Of a stretch of 53,059 nt of DNA, positions 26,891-34,741 are shown in pieces. Under the pieces are notes generated by a model. The model searched no databases and had not been told where the DNA came from. It was given only the letters and a program-made list of their open reading frames with translations. Both the position numbers and the translations under genes were made by a program. Each line of letters begins with the position of its first letter. Position 1 is the first letter of the stretch. The DNA comes from an uncultured Eggerthella sp. GTDB lineage: Bacteria; Actinomycetota; Coriobacteriia; Coriobacteriales; Eggerthellaceae. Location of the stretch: the NCBI GenBank assembly GCA_900542065.1, contig UQLU01000011.1:1-53059 (forward strand). The letters run 5' to 3'.

Positions 26891-27334
26891 CGCTTTCTAT
26901 TTAGTATGCTGGAGTGCAGGAATTATACGGCAAAGCGCGCTTCTCTGTCGCCCAGAGCTCTAATACCGTTTCGATAGACAGGTTGAACGGAAGATTTTGG
27001 GTAAAGCAAAAGACCTTTCAAAAATCACAATTCCTTCGATTCGCATCTTCGTTCAGACGGCCAAACATCAGGAAAATAAACAGAAAGATTCGCAAAATCC
27101 GCTTTCAACAAAATTGATAATTTGGGTAAATATTTAAATCGTTAATCTATTAACTTTACGAATATTAAACAAGCAAATTGAACGTAAAATCACGTCGCTT
27201 TATGACCAACAATCCTTGGGCTATTTATAAAAACAACGATCCAATCGAAATCAAGAATTGATCCCGATTGGAGCAGTTGCACCTTGATAGCTCAATATAA
27301 GGATATTTGTCTAAGGTATCCAGGAATTGATTAA
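26891..27334. other. putP upstream region
   Basis: 444 nt, AT-rich, without a gene I can support. It contains the LysR terminator at 27230-27271 and presumably the putP promoter. No riboswitch class is recognised. Confidence 0.4.
27230..27271 (-). terminator. terminator of the LysR gene
   Basis: CCAATCG/CGATTGG outer stem extended inward by GATCAA/TTGATT with wobble pairs, followed on the minus strand by ATCGTTGTTTTTA. Confidence 0.65.
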
Positions 27335-28241
27335 CTAAGCGTTTTTCTTTTCGCGACAATAACGATCTACCACATCAATAAAAGTAGCAACAGCTTGTGG
27401 TTGTCTAATATGAGCCTTAGAACATAAATACATCTGATGGAAGTCTTTAGGCGCTTCTTCTATTTCTATCAATTTAATATCGTCGTGATAGGAATTAAGA
27501 AGCCAAGAACGGCAAGCAATAGCCATAATATCGGGACTTCCAGAAACGATAGAAGCGAGAGTGATCTCGTCGGTGTAGAGATAATCGATGAGCAAACTAT
27601 AGCCCTTAACTAAGTTAGTAAGCTCGGATGCTAAAGGGCCCGTTAAGCTATAAGAAATAAGGTAATGATCCTTTAATTCTTCAAGCGACAAACTATCGCG
27701 CTTAGCGAAAGGATGAAGTCGATTTACCACTAATACAGCACGTTGGCTCCATGCAGGCTTAAAGGAAATCTCTGAGTCTTCACCCATAGTTCCACAGAAA
27801 GCAACATCGACAAGACCATTCTTAATATCTTTAAGCAATTCTGGCGTAGTCGATTGCTTGACGTTTAGACGAACATTGCCGTGGGTTTGGACGCGAAAAC
27901 GACTAATAATTTCCGACCAATCTTTGTCTTGAACCGAAAAAACTGTTCCAATAGTGATTTCGCTTTGAGACTGCCCCCCCCCCGTTGCGTTCTTGCAGAA
28001 TCTTAATTCCGCCATCAACAAAACGAAGGGCTGTTGCAATGTATTCGTAGAAGACTTGACCATCTGTTGTTAAACTGACCGATCCTCGCTTCTTATCAAG
28101 CAAAGAGGTATTGAGTTCGCGCTCTAATTTAGTAATTGCAAGCGACAAAGTAGAAGGGGTAATGGCAAGTTTTTCTGCTGTAGCAGTACGGCTTTTCGTT
28201 TCTACCAGAGTCTTGAAATAATAAAGATGATCAAGATTCAT
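27335..28241 (-). pseudogene. LysR-family regulator interrupted by a frameshift at a G10 tract (candidate phase-variable gene)
   Basis: The first 92 or so codons from 28241 encode the LysR helix-turn-helix (LDHLYYFKTLVETKSRTATA, then LAITPSTLSLAITKLERELN). At a run of ten G on the coding strand (27983-27974) the frame shifts and this frame ends after 112 aa. The other frame continues with a normal effector domain (SQSEITIGTVFSV to YCREKKNA). Removing one G joins them into 301 aa, the usual LysR length. AAGGAGAAGG precedes the ATG. It is divergent from the CoA-transferase cluster. Either it is phase-variable and OFF here, or the tract length is a sequencing error. Confidence 0.85.
27974..27983 (-). 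repeat. poly-G(10) tract inside the LysR coding sequence
   Basis: Ten consecutive C on the plus strand (G on the coding strand), between AAC and CAGTC. I saw no other G/C run of this length in the window. With 9 or 12 G the regulator reads through; with 10 or 11 it does not. Confidence 0.9.
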
Positions 28242-28557
28242 ACCCTTCTCCTTACTTTTTAACGATGACTACCGAAGTTTATGTATTAATACATAAACAC
28301 GGAAATAGTACCGCGGAGATTTTATTGCCGCAACGCTAGATTTTCTATTCCACTAATTGCTTAAAGCTGTAAAGCCCGCCCAGAGATCGAGCATTTGCAG
28401 CTAGAAGATTTCCCGAACTTCCTATTCTCTACAAGCAATATTTAGCTTCACCAGACTTTTCCTTTGAGAGCTTCAAGGTCAGCTGACGCGTATTACGCAA
28501 GCCCTACTTGTTTTGCATGAGGGGTTTTACAGCAAACAAGTATGAAAAGGAGGATTC
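28242..28557. other. divergent control region between LysR and the CoA-transferase
   Basis: 316 nt without a gene. It holds a perfect 22-bp palindrome (28277-28298) near LysR and, close to the CoA-transferase, a leader hairpin CTTGTTT..AAACAAG (about 28507-28540) just ahead of AAAAGGAGG. Promoters must lie here but none is clear enough to place. Confidence 0.5.
28277..28298. promoter_or_regulatory. 22-bp perfect palindrome, candidate LysR operator
   Basis: Half-site GTTTATGTATT followed at once by its exact reverse complement. It is 36 bp upstream of the LysR start in the divergent region, the usual place of a LysR autoregulatory site, and includes AT-rich dyad bases around a central TTAA. 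Confidence 0.6.
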
Positions 28558-29838
28558 ATGAAGGGACTCGAAGGAATTAAGGTAATCGATTTAACCAGTT
28601 ACGTTGCTGCCCCTGCTAGCCCACGCATTCTTGGCGAAATGGGAGCAACGGTTTACAAAATCGAACCAGAATCGGGAGATGAATATCGCACCAACGCGCC
28701 TGGCTTCGGTATGAAGAAAACTGATATCGATGACCCATCTTTTGATTTTGCCTCTATGAACAAGATATTTGTAAGTATCAATTTGAAATCCGAAGAAGGC
28801 AGCGAGCTCATGGAAAAGATGCTTGCTGACGCAGATATCTTAATTACAAGTTTCCGCGATAAAGCTCTTAAAAAGCTTGGTTTAGATTGGGAAGCGGTTC
28901 ACGAACGTCACCCCCATTTAGTTTGGGCACAAATGCGCGGCTATGGCGAATTCGGCCCCGACAAAAACACAAAAGGTTTCGATGCAACAGCTTATGCCGC
29001 ACGAGGTGGCTGGTTTGCATGCCTGCCCCAAGCAGGAGAACATTACCAACCAATTAATTGGCCTGCCGCAATGGGCGACTGGAATGCATCACTTGCCTTA
29101 ACTGCAGGTGTTTTGGCTGCACTTGCCCGCAAAGACCGCACAGGCGAAGGCGACAAGGTAACCGTCACCTTGCATCATGCCGCACTTTGGCCTATGCAAA
29201 TGATGCTTGGTGGAACTCAATTCGGAGACAAGTGGCCAAAATCCCGCTACAACGTAACTTGCCCCACAAACAACACCTATCAAACCAAAGATGGTGTTTG
29301 GTTCATTATTTGCTACGGAAGCTACGATCTCTTCTATGACCATACCATGCGCACTATCGGTCTTGACGACATGGTAGGAAACGAACGCTACAACAAAAAC
29401 GCTGAGATTAATGATGGATCTGGACGAAACGAAGAAGTAGTTCGCATCATAGAAAAGCAGTTCCTTACTAAAACCTGGGCTGAATGGGAGCCTATTTTCA
29501 AGGCAAATGAAATCCCTTACGAAAAACTGTATCTACCAGAAGATATCCTGGCGGACGAAGAAGTATATGCCAGCGATATTCTTCGCAAAGTTCACTATGA
29601 CGCATTCGGTGAAAAAGCAATCCCGACATCTCCTATTCGTTTAGACAGCATGGGAGATCCCGTTCTTCACAAAAGTCGTCCTATTGGCTATGACACCGCA
29701 AAGGTCATGCATGAATACGGCTATTCAGATGAAGACATTCAGCGCATGGACGGTGAAGCCGTGACCTGTTACCACGGCCCCGATCTACCCGATTCAGTTT
29801 TTGAGCCAAGCTACGGTCCGCGTTCAAAGCGAGACTAA
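28558..29838 (+). CDS. class III (CaiB/BaiF) CoA-transferase, HadA/FldA-like
   Basis: 426 aa. Transfers CoA between organic acids through an aspartyl-CoA anhydride; the likely nucleophile is D174 in AAMGDWNASLALTAGVLAAL. GYGEFGP near 128 and GFDATAYAARGG near 140 resemble 2-hydroxyisocaproate/phenyllactate CoA-transferases (HadA, FldA) more than formyl-CoA transferase. AAAAGGAGG precedes the ATG. It opens a rightward cluster with an MFS carrier, a small membrane protein and a second family member, and is divergent from the G10 LysR gene. Substrate unknown; aromatic or branched 2-hydroxy acids are a guess from similarity. Confidence 0.88.
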   Translation: MKGLEGIKVIDLTSYVAAPASPRILGEMGATVYKIEPESGDEYRTNAPGFGMKKTDIDDPSFDFASMNKIFVSINLKSEEGSELMEKMLADADILITSFRDKALKKLGLDWEAVHERHPHLVWAQMRGYGEFGPDKNTKGFDATAYAARGGWFACLPQAGEHYQPINWPAAMGDWNASLALTAGVLAALARKDRTGEGDKVTVTLHHAALWPMQMMLGGTQFGDKWPKSRYNVTCPTNNTYQTKDGVWFIICYGSYDLFYDHTMRTIGLDDMVGNERYNKNAEINDGSGRNEEVVRIIEKQFLTKTWAEWEPIFKANEIPYEKLYLPEDILADEEVYASDILRKVHYDAFGEKAIPTSPIRLDSMGDPVLHKSRPIGYDTAKVMHEYGYSDEDIQRMDGEAVTCYHGPDLPDSVFEPSYGPRSKRD

Positions 29839-29845
29839 GCAAACA

Positions 29846-29889
29846 GGTGCCGTGGTCCACCCAATTCCCATACATCTTCCCACGGCACC
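29846..29889 (+). terminator. hairpin after the CoA-transferase
   Basis: GGTGCCGTGG/CCACGGCACC, 10-bp perfect stem with a 24-nt loop, starting 7 nt after the stop codon. There is no T-run, so it may be an RNA-stability or processing hairpin rather than a full terminator. Confidence 0.45.
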
Positions 29890-29913
29890 TCCCCACACAT
29901 AAATCCCAAACGG

Positions 29914-29980
29914 GTCATCCCGGCTAGCGAGTCTGCACATGGGGGAAGCTTAAATAAGCTGCAACTTGCTAGCCGATGAC
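29914..29980 (+). promoter_or_regulatory. structured leader upstream of the MFS carrier
   Basis: GTCATC-CC-GGCTAGCGAG (29914-29931) pairs with CTTGCTAGCCGATGAC (29965-29980): 16 pairs with one 2-nt bulge and one G-T. The loop contains a second hairpin AGCTT-AAAT-AAGCT. The ribosome binding site begins 15 nt after it. No known riboswitch class is recognised. Confidence 0.6.
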
Positions 29981-30008
29981 GATATATAAATTGCAAGGAG
30001 GAGGAAAA

Positions 30009-31403
30009 ATGTCAGCACAAAAAATTGCGCGACAAGGCCTTACCTGGAGGCACGTTGGCGTTGTTATCACGATGTGCTTAACGCTGTTTACCGCCGTTGG
30101 CATTATCTTTACTGCTGCAGGTCTTTGCTATCGTCCTGTATCTGAACACTTCGGCGTACAGACGTCTCAGGTATCGCTCTACATTACCTTCGTATACCTA
30201 GGTCAATGTATCGGTGCAGCACCTATGGCAAAGTTCTTTGATAAGTTCAACGCTAAATCAGTTTGTGTAGTTGCAGCACTGATGGTAGCTATCCCTTACA
30301 TGGGCTTCACTGTTTATCCTGCAATTTGGTGCTACTGGGTAGCAGGCTTCATTATTGGCCTTGGCTTGGTTTGCATCGAATTCACGATGACTGCAGGTAT
30401 CTTAAGCCGTTGGTTCCATACTAACTACGGTACCGTAACTGGTCTGTGCTTTGCTTTCACTGGTATTGGTGGCATGGTTTGGAATATTGTTGGCCAGTTC
30501 GTTCTCGGTCCTGATCTGCTTGGATGGCGCACCCTTTATATGGTATTTGGCATTGCAATCTGCATCGGTACCATTCCTTTCATTGCTTTCTTTGTAAAGC
30601 GTACTCCACAGGAATGCGGCACCCTTCCTTATGGTATGCCTCTCGATGCAGCTGCAATGGAAGAAGAGCTCGCAGCTGAAGCAGAACAGAAAGCTATCGT
30701 AGAGCCTGGTTGGTTAGGTAAAGAAATCATCACTAAGCCATTCTTCTGGACGTTAGTATTAGGCGCTGGCTTACTGAATACCCTTACCACCATGACTCAG
30801 CTGTTCGCAACTTACACTCAGTTCCTTGGACATGATGGTTGGGGCGGTCAAGCTCTAGTCGGATTGCTCCTGCTTTCAGGTACTCTTGAAGCCTTTGTAA
30901 GCGGCGGTCAGGCAGGCGGTAAGGTTCTCGTTGGTTTTATCGAATCACGTTCTTTGATCGCTGCACAATTGCTCGGTTACTTCGGTGGCGTAATTGGCCT
31001 TCTGATGATGTGGTGGATTCCACAGATCTTTGGAGAAGCAGGCATTTGGCCTATGTTCTTCGGCGGCTTGTTCTTCGGCTTGACCTATGCATGTTCGACC
31101 GCAATGTTGCCATACCTTTGCCGCCAGATCGCTGGTGGTCGTGAATTCGACAAGATTTATTCTTGGATGATCACCATCTTTAACGGCATCGGTGCTATCG
31201 GTGCAACTGGTTGGGCTGTTGTTTCTGAGCAGTTTGGCTGGACTGGCTTCTTCGTTGGTGGCCTCATCGTTTTGACCATCACCTTCGGTCTCCTTATTTA
31301 CACCTGGCTTGCAGGCGATAAAGCTCGTAAAGCTGCTTGGTATAAGAGTGACGAAGAACTGGCAAAAGAGGCTGCAGAGGCACACATTCACGCAAAGGCG
31401 TAG
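30009..31403 (+). CDS. MFS transporter, 12 TM, OFA-like
   Basis: 464 aa from the ATG at 30009 (GGAGGAGG upstream); an ATG 33 nt earlier has no such site. About 12 helices with a central cytoplasmic loop (KRTPQECGTLPYGMP, then an acidic EEELAAEAEQK segment). It resembles the oxalate/formate and monocarboxylate branch of the MFS, as often found next to CoA-transferases in gut Coriobacteriia. It probably imports or exchanges the organic acid used by the flanking enzymes (inference). The C-terminus is Lys/Glu/Ala-rich and cytosolic. Confidence 0.87.
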   Translation: MSAQKIARQGLTWRHVGVVITMCLTLFTAVGIIFTAAGLCYRPVSEHFGVQTSQVSLYITFVYLGQCIGAAPMAKFFDKFNAKSVCVVAALMVAIPYMGFTVYPAIWCYWVAGFIIGLGLVCIEFTMTAGILSRWFHTNYGTVTGLCFAFTGIGGMVWNIVGQFVLGPDLLGWRTLYMVFGIAICIGTIPFIAFFVKRTPQECGTLPYGMPLDAAAMEEELAAEAEQKAIVEPGWLGKEIITKPFFWTLVLGAGLLNTLTTMTQLFATYTQFLGHDGWGGQALVGLLLLSGTLEAFVSGGQAGGKVLVGFIESRSLIAAQLLGYFGGVIGLLMMWWIPQIFGEAGIWPMFFGGLFFGLTYACSTAMLPYLCRQIAGGREFDKIYSWMITIFNGIGAIGATGWAVVSEQFGWTGFFVGGLIVLTITFGLLIYTWLAGDKARKAAWYKSDEELAKEAAEAHIHAKA

Positions 31404-31457
31404 AAACTTTTTGAGTTTGCAAGTGTATCCCCCTAATTTGTAATTACTCACATAAAC

Positions 31458-31485
31458 GCACCTCCCGAACTAATTCGGGAGGTGC
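31458..31485 (+). terminator. 12-bp hairpin between the MFS gene and the small membrane protein
   Basis: GCACCTCCCGAA/TTCGGGAGGTGC with loop CTAA. There is no T-run; GGATAAGGAAAACCATG follows directly. It may be a weak terminator, a processing site or a translation-control hairpin. Confidence 0.5.
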
Positions 31486-31500
31486 GGGATAAGGAAAACC

Positions 31501-31710
31501 ATGGGCGACAAAATTGATTTCAACCTTTTGGCAATAGTTCTTAATGCTGGTGTTTCTGTAATTTTGCTGGGCGGCCTTATCTTAGGAATCAACCCTGCTC
31601 AGTTAATTATGATCGGTGTTCTTGGTTACGGAATGAGCATTCTGTTTCGTAGAATCGCTCGTAACCAAGCAGGCACAGCCCCGAAGAACAAATCTTCCAA
31701 AAGACGTTAA
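31501..31710 (+). CDS. small two-pass membrane protein, 69 aa
   Basis: ATAAGGA lies 6 nt upstream of ATG. Two hydrophobic segments (about 9-29 and 30-49: LLAIVLNAGVSVILLGGLIL and AQLIMIGVLGYGMSILF) are followed by a basic tail RRIARNQAGTAPKNKSSKRR. No family is recognised. Its place between the MFS carrier and the second CoA-transferase-family gene, same strand, suggests an accessory subunit of the carrier or a membrane tether. This is inference from context only. Confidence 0.65.
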   Translation: MGDKIDFNLLAIVLNAGVSVILLGGLILGINPAQLIMIGVLGYGMSILFRRIARNQAGTAPKNKSSKRR

Positions 31711-31821
31711 CTATATCCCCCATTAGATAACCCGCATTTTCTCATTTGCATGTTTTTAAGCACTTTATGTAGGTGCCTTTGATTCGTGCGCCCTTTTCGC
31801 CCAATCTTAAAGGAGTTACTC

Positions 31822-32991
31822 ATGCAAAAACCATTCGAAAATCTGGTTGTAGTAGACCTTTCTCGCTATTTATTAGGAGCTTACGTAAGCTTGTATTTCG
31901 CAGATTTGGGTGCACGCGTTATTAAAGTGGAAGACACCAAGACTGGCGATTTAGTACGTGGTGAACATCCTCAAATCAATGGCGAAAGCTATTATCATTA
32001 CGCATTAAATCGCAACAAAGAAAGTGTTTCGTTTAATCTGAAAGATCCCGAAGTTCAGGCACGCTTTTACGATCTAATCAAAAAAGCTGACGTATTAGTA
32101 GAAAACTATCGACCTGGTGTTGCAAAACGCTTGGGAATTGACTTTGAAACACTTCACGAAATAAACCCACAACTGGTGTATGTGTCATTTTCTGCTTACG
32201 GACAAAATGACCCTCGCAGTCTTGATGCCCTTCATGACATAAATATTGTTGCTAAAACCGGCTATTACGATCTAACGAAAGGTGCCGTTGCTCTTCTCCA
32301 ACCAGCAGACCTTTCTGCGGCTATGGTGGGTCTCCAAGGCGCACTGACTGGCTTAATCGCTAGAGAAAAAGCTGGCGGAACCCATATTGATGTTTCTATG
32401 TATGATTCACTAATTTGGTGGAATGCAATGCTTGATAGCCGCTGGTTTTTCTATGGCAAAAAACTTACTTCAGAAATGCGCGAATATCCTTCTGTCGGCT
32501 ACAACATTTATTACACCAAAGATGGTCGCATGATGTCGTTTGGTTTATATGAACACAATTATTGGAACCAATTCTGTGACGATATCAAGAGACCTGATTT
32601 GTACGACATGCTCAAAGACACGCCAGAAGAAAACCCCACCGCATATGAAGCTATTGTTGAATTAGTTAAATCAAAAACTTACGACGAATGGATTGAATGG
32701 CTTGCAGATAAACCTTACGCTATCGCACCTTGCCTAAACAAGACAGAAGCGATAGAGCTTGCCATGGAAACCAATCCACATATGCTGAATTACGTGGACT
32801 TTCCACGCTTTGGCACCGCACTTCAAACTAACACACCGCATGTTATTGGTGATATGCGCTCAAACCTTCAAGAAGCCAAAGAGCCGGCCGAATTGGGTGA
32901 ATCTACGCGCTCTATTTTAAGTTGGCTCGGTTCGTCAGAGGAAGAAATCGAAGCAATGATTGAACGAGGAGCTGTAAAAGTAAACAAGTAA
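31822..32991 (+). CDS. CaiB/BaiF-family enzyme, alpha-methylacyl-CoA racemase-like
   Basis: 389 aa from the ATG at 31822 with AAAGGAG upstream. Residues 124-150 read SAYGQNDPRSLDALHDINIV and so on. H138 in LHDIN and D163 in QPADLSAAMVGLQGALTGL match the His/Asp pair of alpha-methylacyl-CoA racemase, while the fold also fits CoA-transferases. It may epimerise a 2-substituted acyl-CoA made by the first enzyme, or be a second CoA-transferase. It ends the cluster and is followed by a strong terminator. Confidence 0.82.
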   Translation: MQKPFENLVVVDLSRYLLGAYVSLYFADLGARVIKVEDTKTGDLVRGEHPQINGESYYHYALNRNKESVSFNLKDPEVQARFYDLIKKADVLVENYRPGVAKRLGIDFETLHEINPQLVYVSFSAYGQNDPRSLDALHDINIVAKTGYYDLTKGAVALLQPADLSAAMVGLQGALTGLIAREKAGGTHIDVSMYDSLIWWNAMLDSRWFFYGKKLTSEMREYPSVGYNIYYTKDGRMMSFGLYEHNYWNQFCDDIKRPDLYDMLKDTPEENPTAYEAIVELVKSKTYDEWIEWLADKPYAIAPCLNKTEAIELAMETNPHMLNYVDFPRFGTALQTNTPHVIGDMRSNLQEAKEPAELGESTRSILSWLGSSEEEIEAMIERGAVKVNK

Positions 32992-33053
32992 GCACACACT
33001 CTTAATGTAATTTCAACACCCCCATGCGACACCCTTTCTGTCGCATCTCAATA

Positions 33054-33102
33054 GAAACACGCCATCTCCACCCTCTCTCCTAGCAATGGCGTGTTTCTTC
33101 TT
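33054..33102 (+). terminator. terminator of the CoA-transferase/MFS cluster
   Basis: Perfect 12-bp stem GAAACACGCCAT/ATGGCGTGTTTC with a 20-nt loop, followed by TTCTTATT. A smaller TGCGACA/TGTCGCA hairpin precedes it. Confidence 0.75.
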
Positions 33103-33161
33103 ATTCACAGGCATCTTTTACGATGCATATTTGCCGAAAGAAAAGTTTCTTGTCGAGTGTT

Positions 33162-33190
33162 TTGCGAGCATCAGCTTCAACCTCTATACT
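33162..33190 (+). promoter_or_regulatory. probable promoter of the aminotransferase gene
   Basis: TTGCGA (33162-33167), 17-nt spacer, TATACT (33185-33190). The expected 5' leader is about 37 nt. Confidence 0.65.
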
Positions 33191-33234
33191 GAAACAGTTC
33201 GAGAAATAACAATTCGCAAACGGAAGGAAGCATA

Positions 33235-34524
33235 ATGCCCACGTACGCGGAAATGGGAAAAGAAGAGCTTACTACGCTCAAGACCGCATTAACCGAAGAA
33301 TACGAAACCTATCGTGCTCAGGGCCTGTCTCTTAACATGGCTCGCGGCAAGCCAGGCAAAGATCAGCTTGATCTAAGCATGCCTTTACTCGATACCCTTT
33401 CATCAAACGATGCTTGCACCGCAGCCGATGGCACCGACGTTCGCAACTATGGCGTTGTTGATGGCCTGCCAGAAGCAAAAGAGCTTATGGCAACCATGCT
33501 TGATGACAAGCCAGAAAACACCATCGTATTCGGCAATTCAAGCCTCAACATTATGTATGACACCGTAATGCGTTGCTGGGTATTTGGCACCTTAGGATCC
33601 ACTCCTTGGAGCAAGCTTGATTCCGTGAAATTTGTCTGCCCCGTTCCCGGCTACGACCGTCATTTTGGCGTTACCGAAGCTTTCGGTATCGAAATGGTTA
33701 CCGTACCCATGACTGAAGATGGTCCTGATATGGATGCAGTAGAAGAATTGGTAGCTAACGATTCTTCTTTCAAGGGCGTTTGGTGCGTTCCAAAATATTC
33801 CAATCCTGGTGGTGTTACTTATTCAGATGAGGTTGTTCGTCGCTTAGCTTCCATGAAATGCGCTGCAGAAGATTTCCGCATTTTCTGGGACAACGCCTAC
33901 ACCGTTCATCACCTCTACGACAATCCAGCACAGCAAGATCAGCTACTCGACATCGCTGCAGCTTGCAACGAAGCTGGTAACCCTAACCGCTATTTCAAAT
34001 TTGCTTCAACTTCAAAGGTAACCTTCCCTGGTGCTGGCCTTGCTGCTATGGCTGCAAGTGCTGACAATATTGCCGATATCAAAAAGCGCATGGGTGCTCA
34101 AACCATAGGTCATGACAAGCTCAATCAGCTTCGTCATGTTCGCTTCCTTAAAGACGCTGAGGGCATTGCTGCACACATGGCAAAACATGCTGCAATTCTC
34201 CGTCCAAAGTTCGAACTTGTTTTGAAACTTCTTTCTGAAGGCTTCGAAGGTACTGGTTGCGGATCTTGGAGCAATCCTCGTGGCGGTTACTTCATCTCCT
34301 TTGACGCTCCCGAAGGAACCGCAAAGCGCATTGTTTCTCTTGCAAAAGAAGCAGGCGTAACCATGACGGGTGCGGGTGCAACCTATCCTTACAAGAACGA
34401 TCCTAAGGACTCCAATATCCGTATTGCTCCTACCCTTCCTCCCCTGGATGAATTGGAAGCTGCAATGAAGGTATTTGTTTGCTGCGTTAAGCTTGCAACG
34501 GTAGAAAAACTGCTTGAAGCATAA
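33235..34524 (+). CDS. aspartate aminotransferase, Ic subfamily (MocR-type aminotransferase domain)
   Basis: 429 aa fold-type I PLP enzyme. The opening LNMARGKPGKDQLDLSMPLL, NYGVVDGLPEAKELM and FGNSSLNIMYD are typical of the subgroup Ic aspartate aminotransferases found in actinobacteria. The PLP lysine is in STSKVTFPGAG near residue 260; WDNAYTVHHL supplies the cofactor Asp/Tyr; the C-terminal SNIRIAPT holds the carboxylate Arg. Converts aspartate and 2-oxoglutarate to oxaloacetate and glutamate, drawing on the acnA-icd product. It has its own promoter and terminator. Confidence 0.9.
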   Translation: MPTYAEMGKEELTTLKTALTEEYETYRAQGLSLNMARGKPGKDQLDLSMPLLDTLSSNDACTAADGTDVRNYGVVDGLPEAKELMATMLDDKPENTIVFGNSSLNIMYDTVMRCWVFGTLGSTPWSKLDSVKFVCPVPGYDRHFGVTEAFGIEMVTVPMTEDGPDMDAVEELVANDSSFKGVWCVPKYSNPGGVTYSDEVVRRLASMKCAAEDFRIFWDNAYTVHHLYDNPAQQDQLLDIAAACNEAGNPNRYFKFASTSKVTFPGAGLAAMAASADNIADIKKRMGAQTIGHDKLNQLRHVRFLKDAEGIAAHMAKHAAILRPKFELVLKLLSEGFEGTGCGSWSNPRGGYFISFDAPEGTAKRIVSLAKEAGVTMTGAGATYPYKNDPKDSNIRIAPTLPPLDELEAAMKVFVCCVKLATVEKLLEA

Positions 34525-34559
34525 ATCGCACACAGATACCGCAAATATCATCAAACACA

Positions 34560-34593
34560 AGCCACGAAAGCCAATCTTTCGTGGCTTTCTTTT
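34560..34593 (+). terminator. terminator of the aminotransferase gene
   Basis: AGCCACGAAAG/CTTTCGTGGCT (11 bp) followed by TTCTTTT. Confidence 0.85.
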
Positions 34594-34741
34594 GCCTCTA
34601 AGCACAACCCCAGCTCCACAACTTCAGCTTCGCCCTTCTGTTCCTGTGTTTTTAGGACTTCAGTATTGTTTTTAAATCCCCTTTCGGTTTTGCATAGTCT
34701 TTCGATAAGGTAGTAAGAAAGAGTTTTAGAAAGAAGTTTTT

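Noticed and set aside
28558..32991. Oxalate degradation (Frc/Oxc) cluster
   Set aside because: The carrier is OFA-like, but no oxalyl-CoA decarboxylase is present and neither CoA-transferase looks like formyl-CoA transferase.
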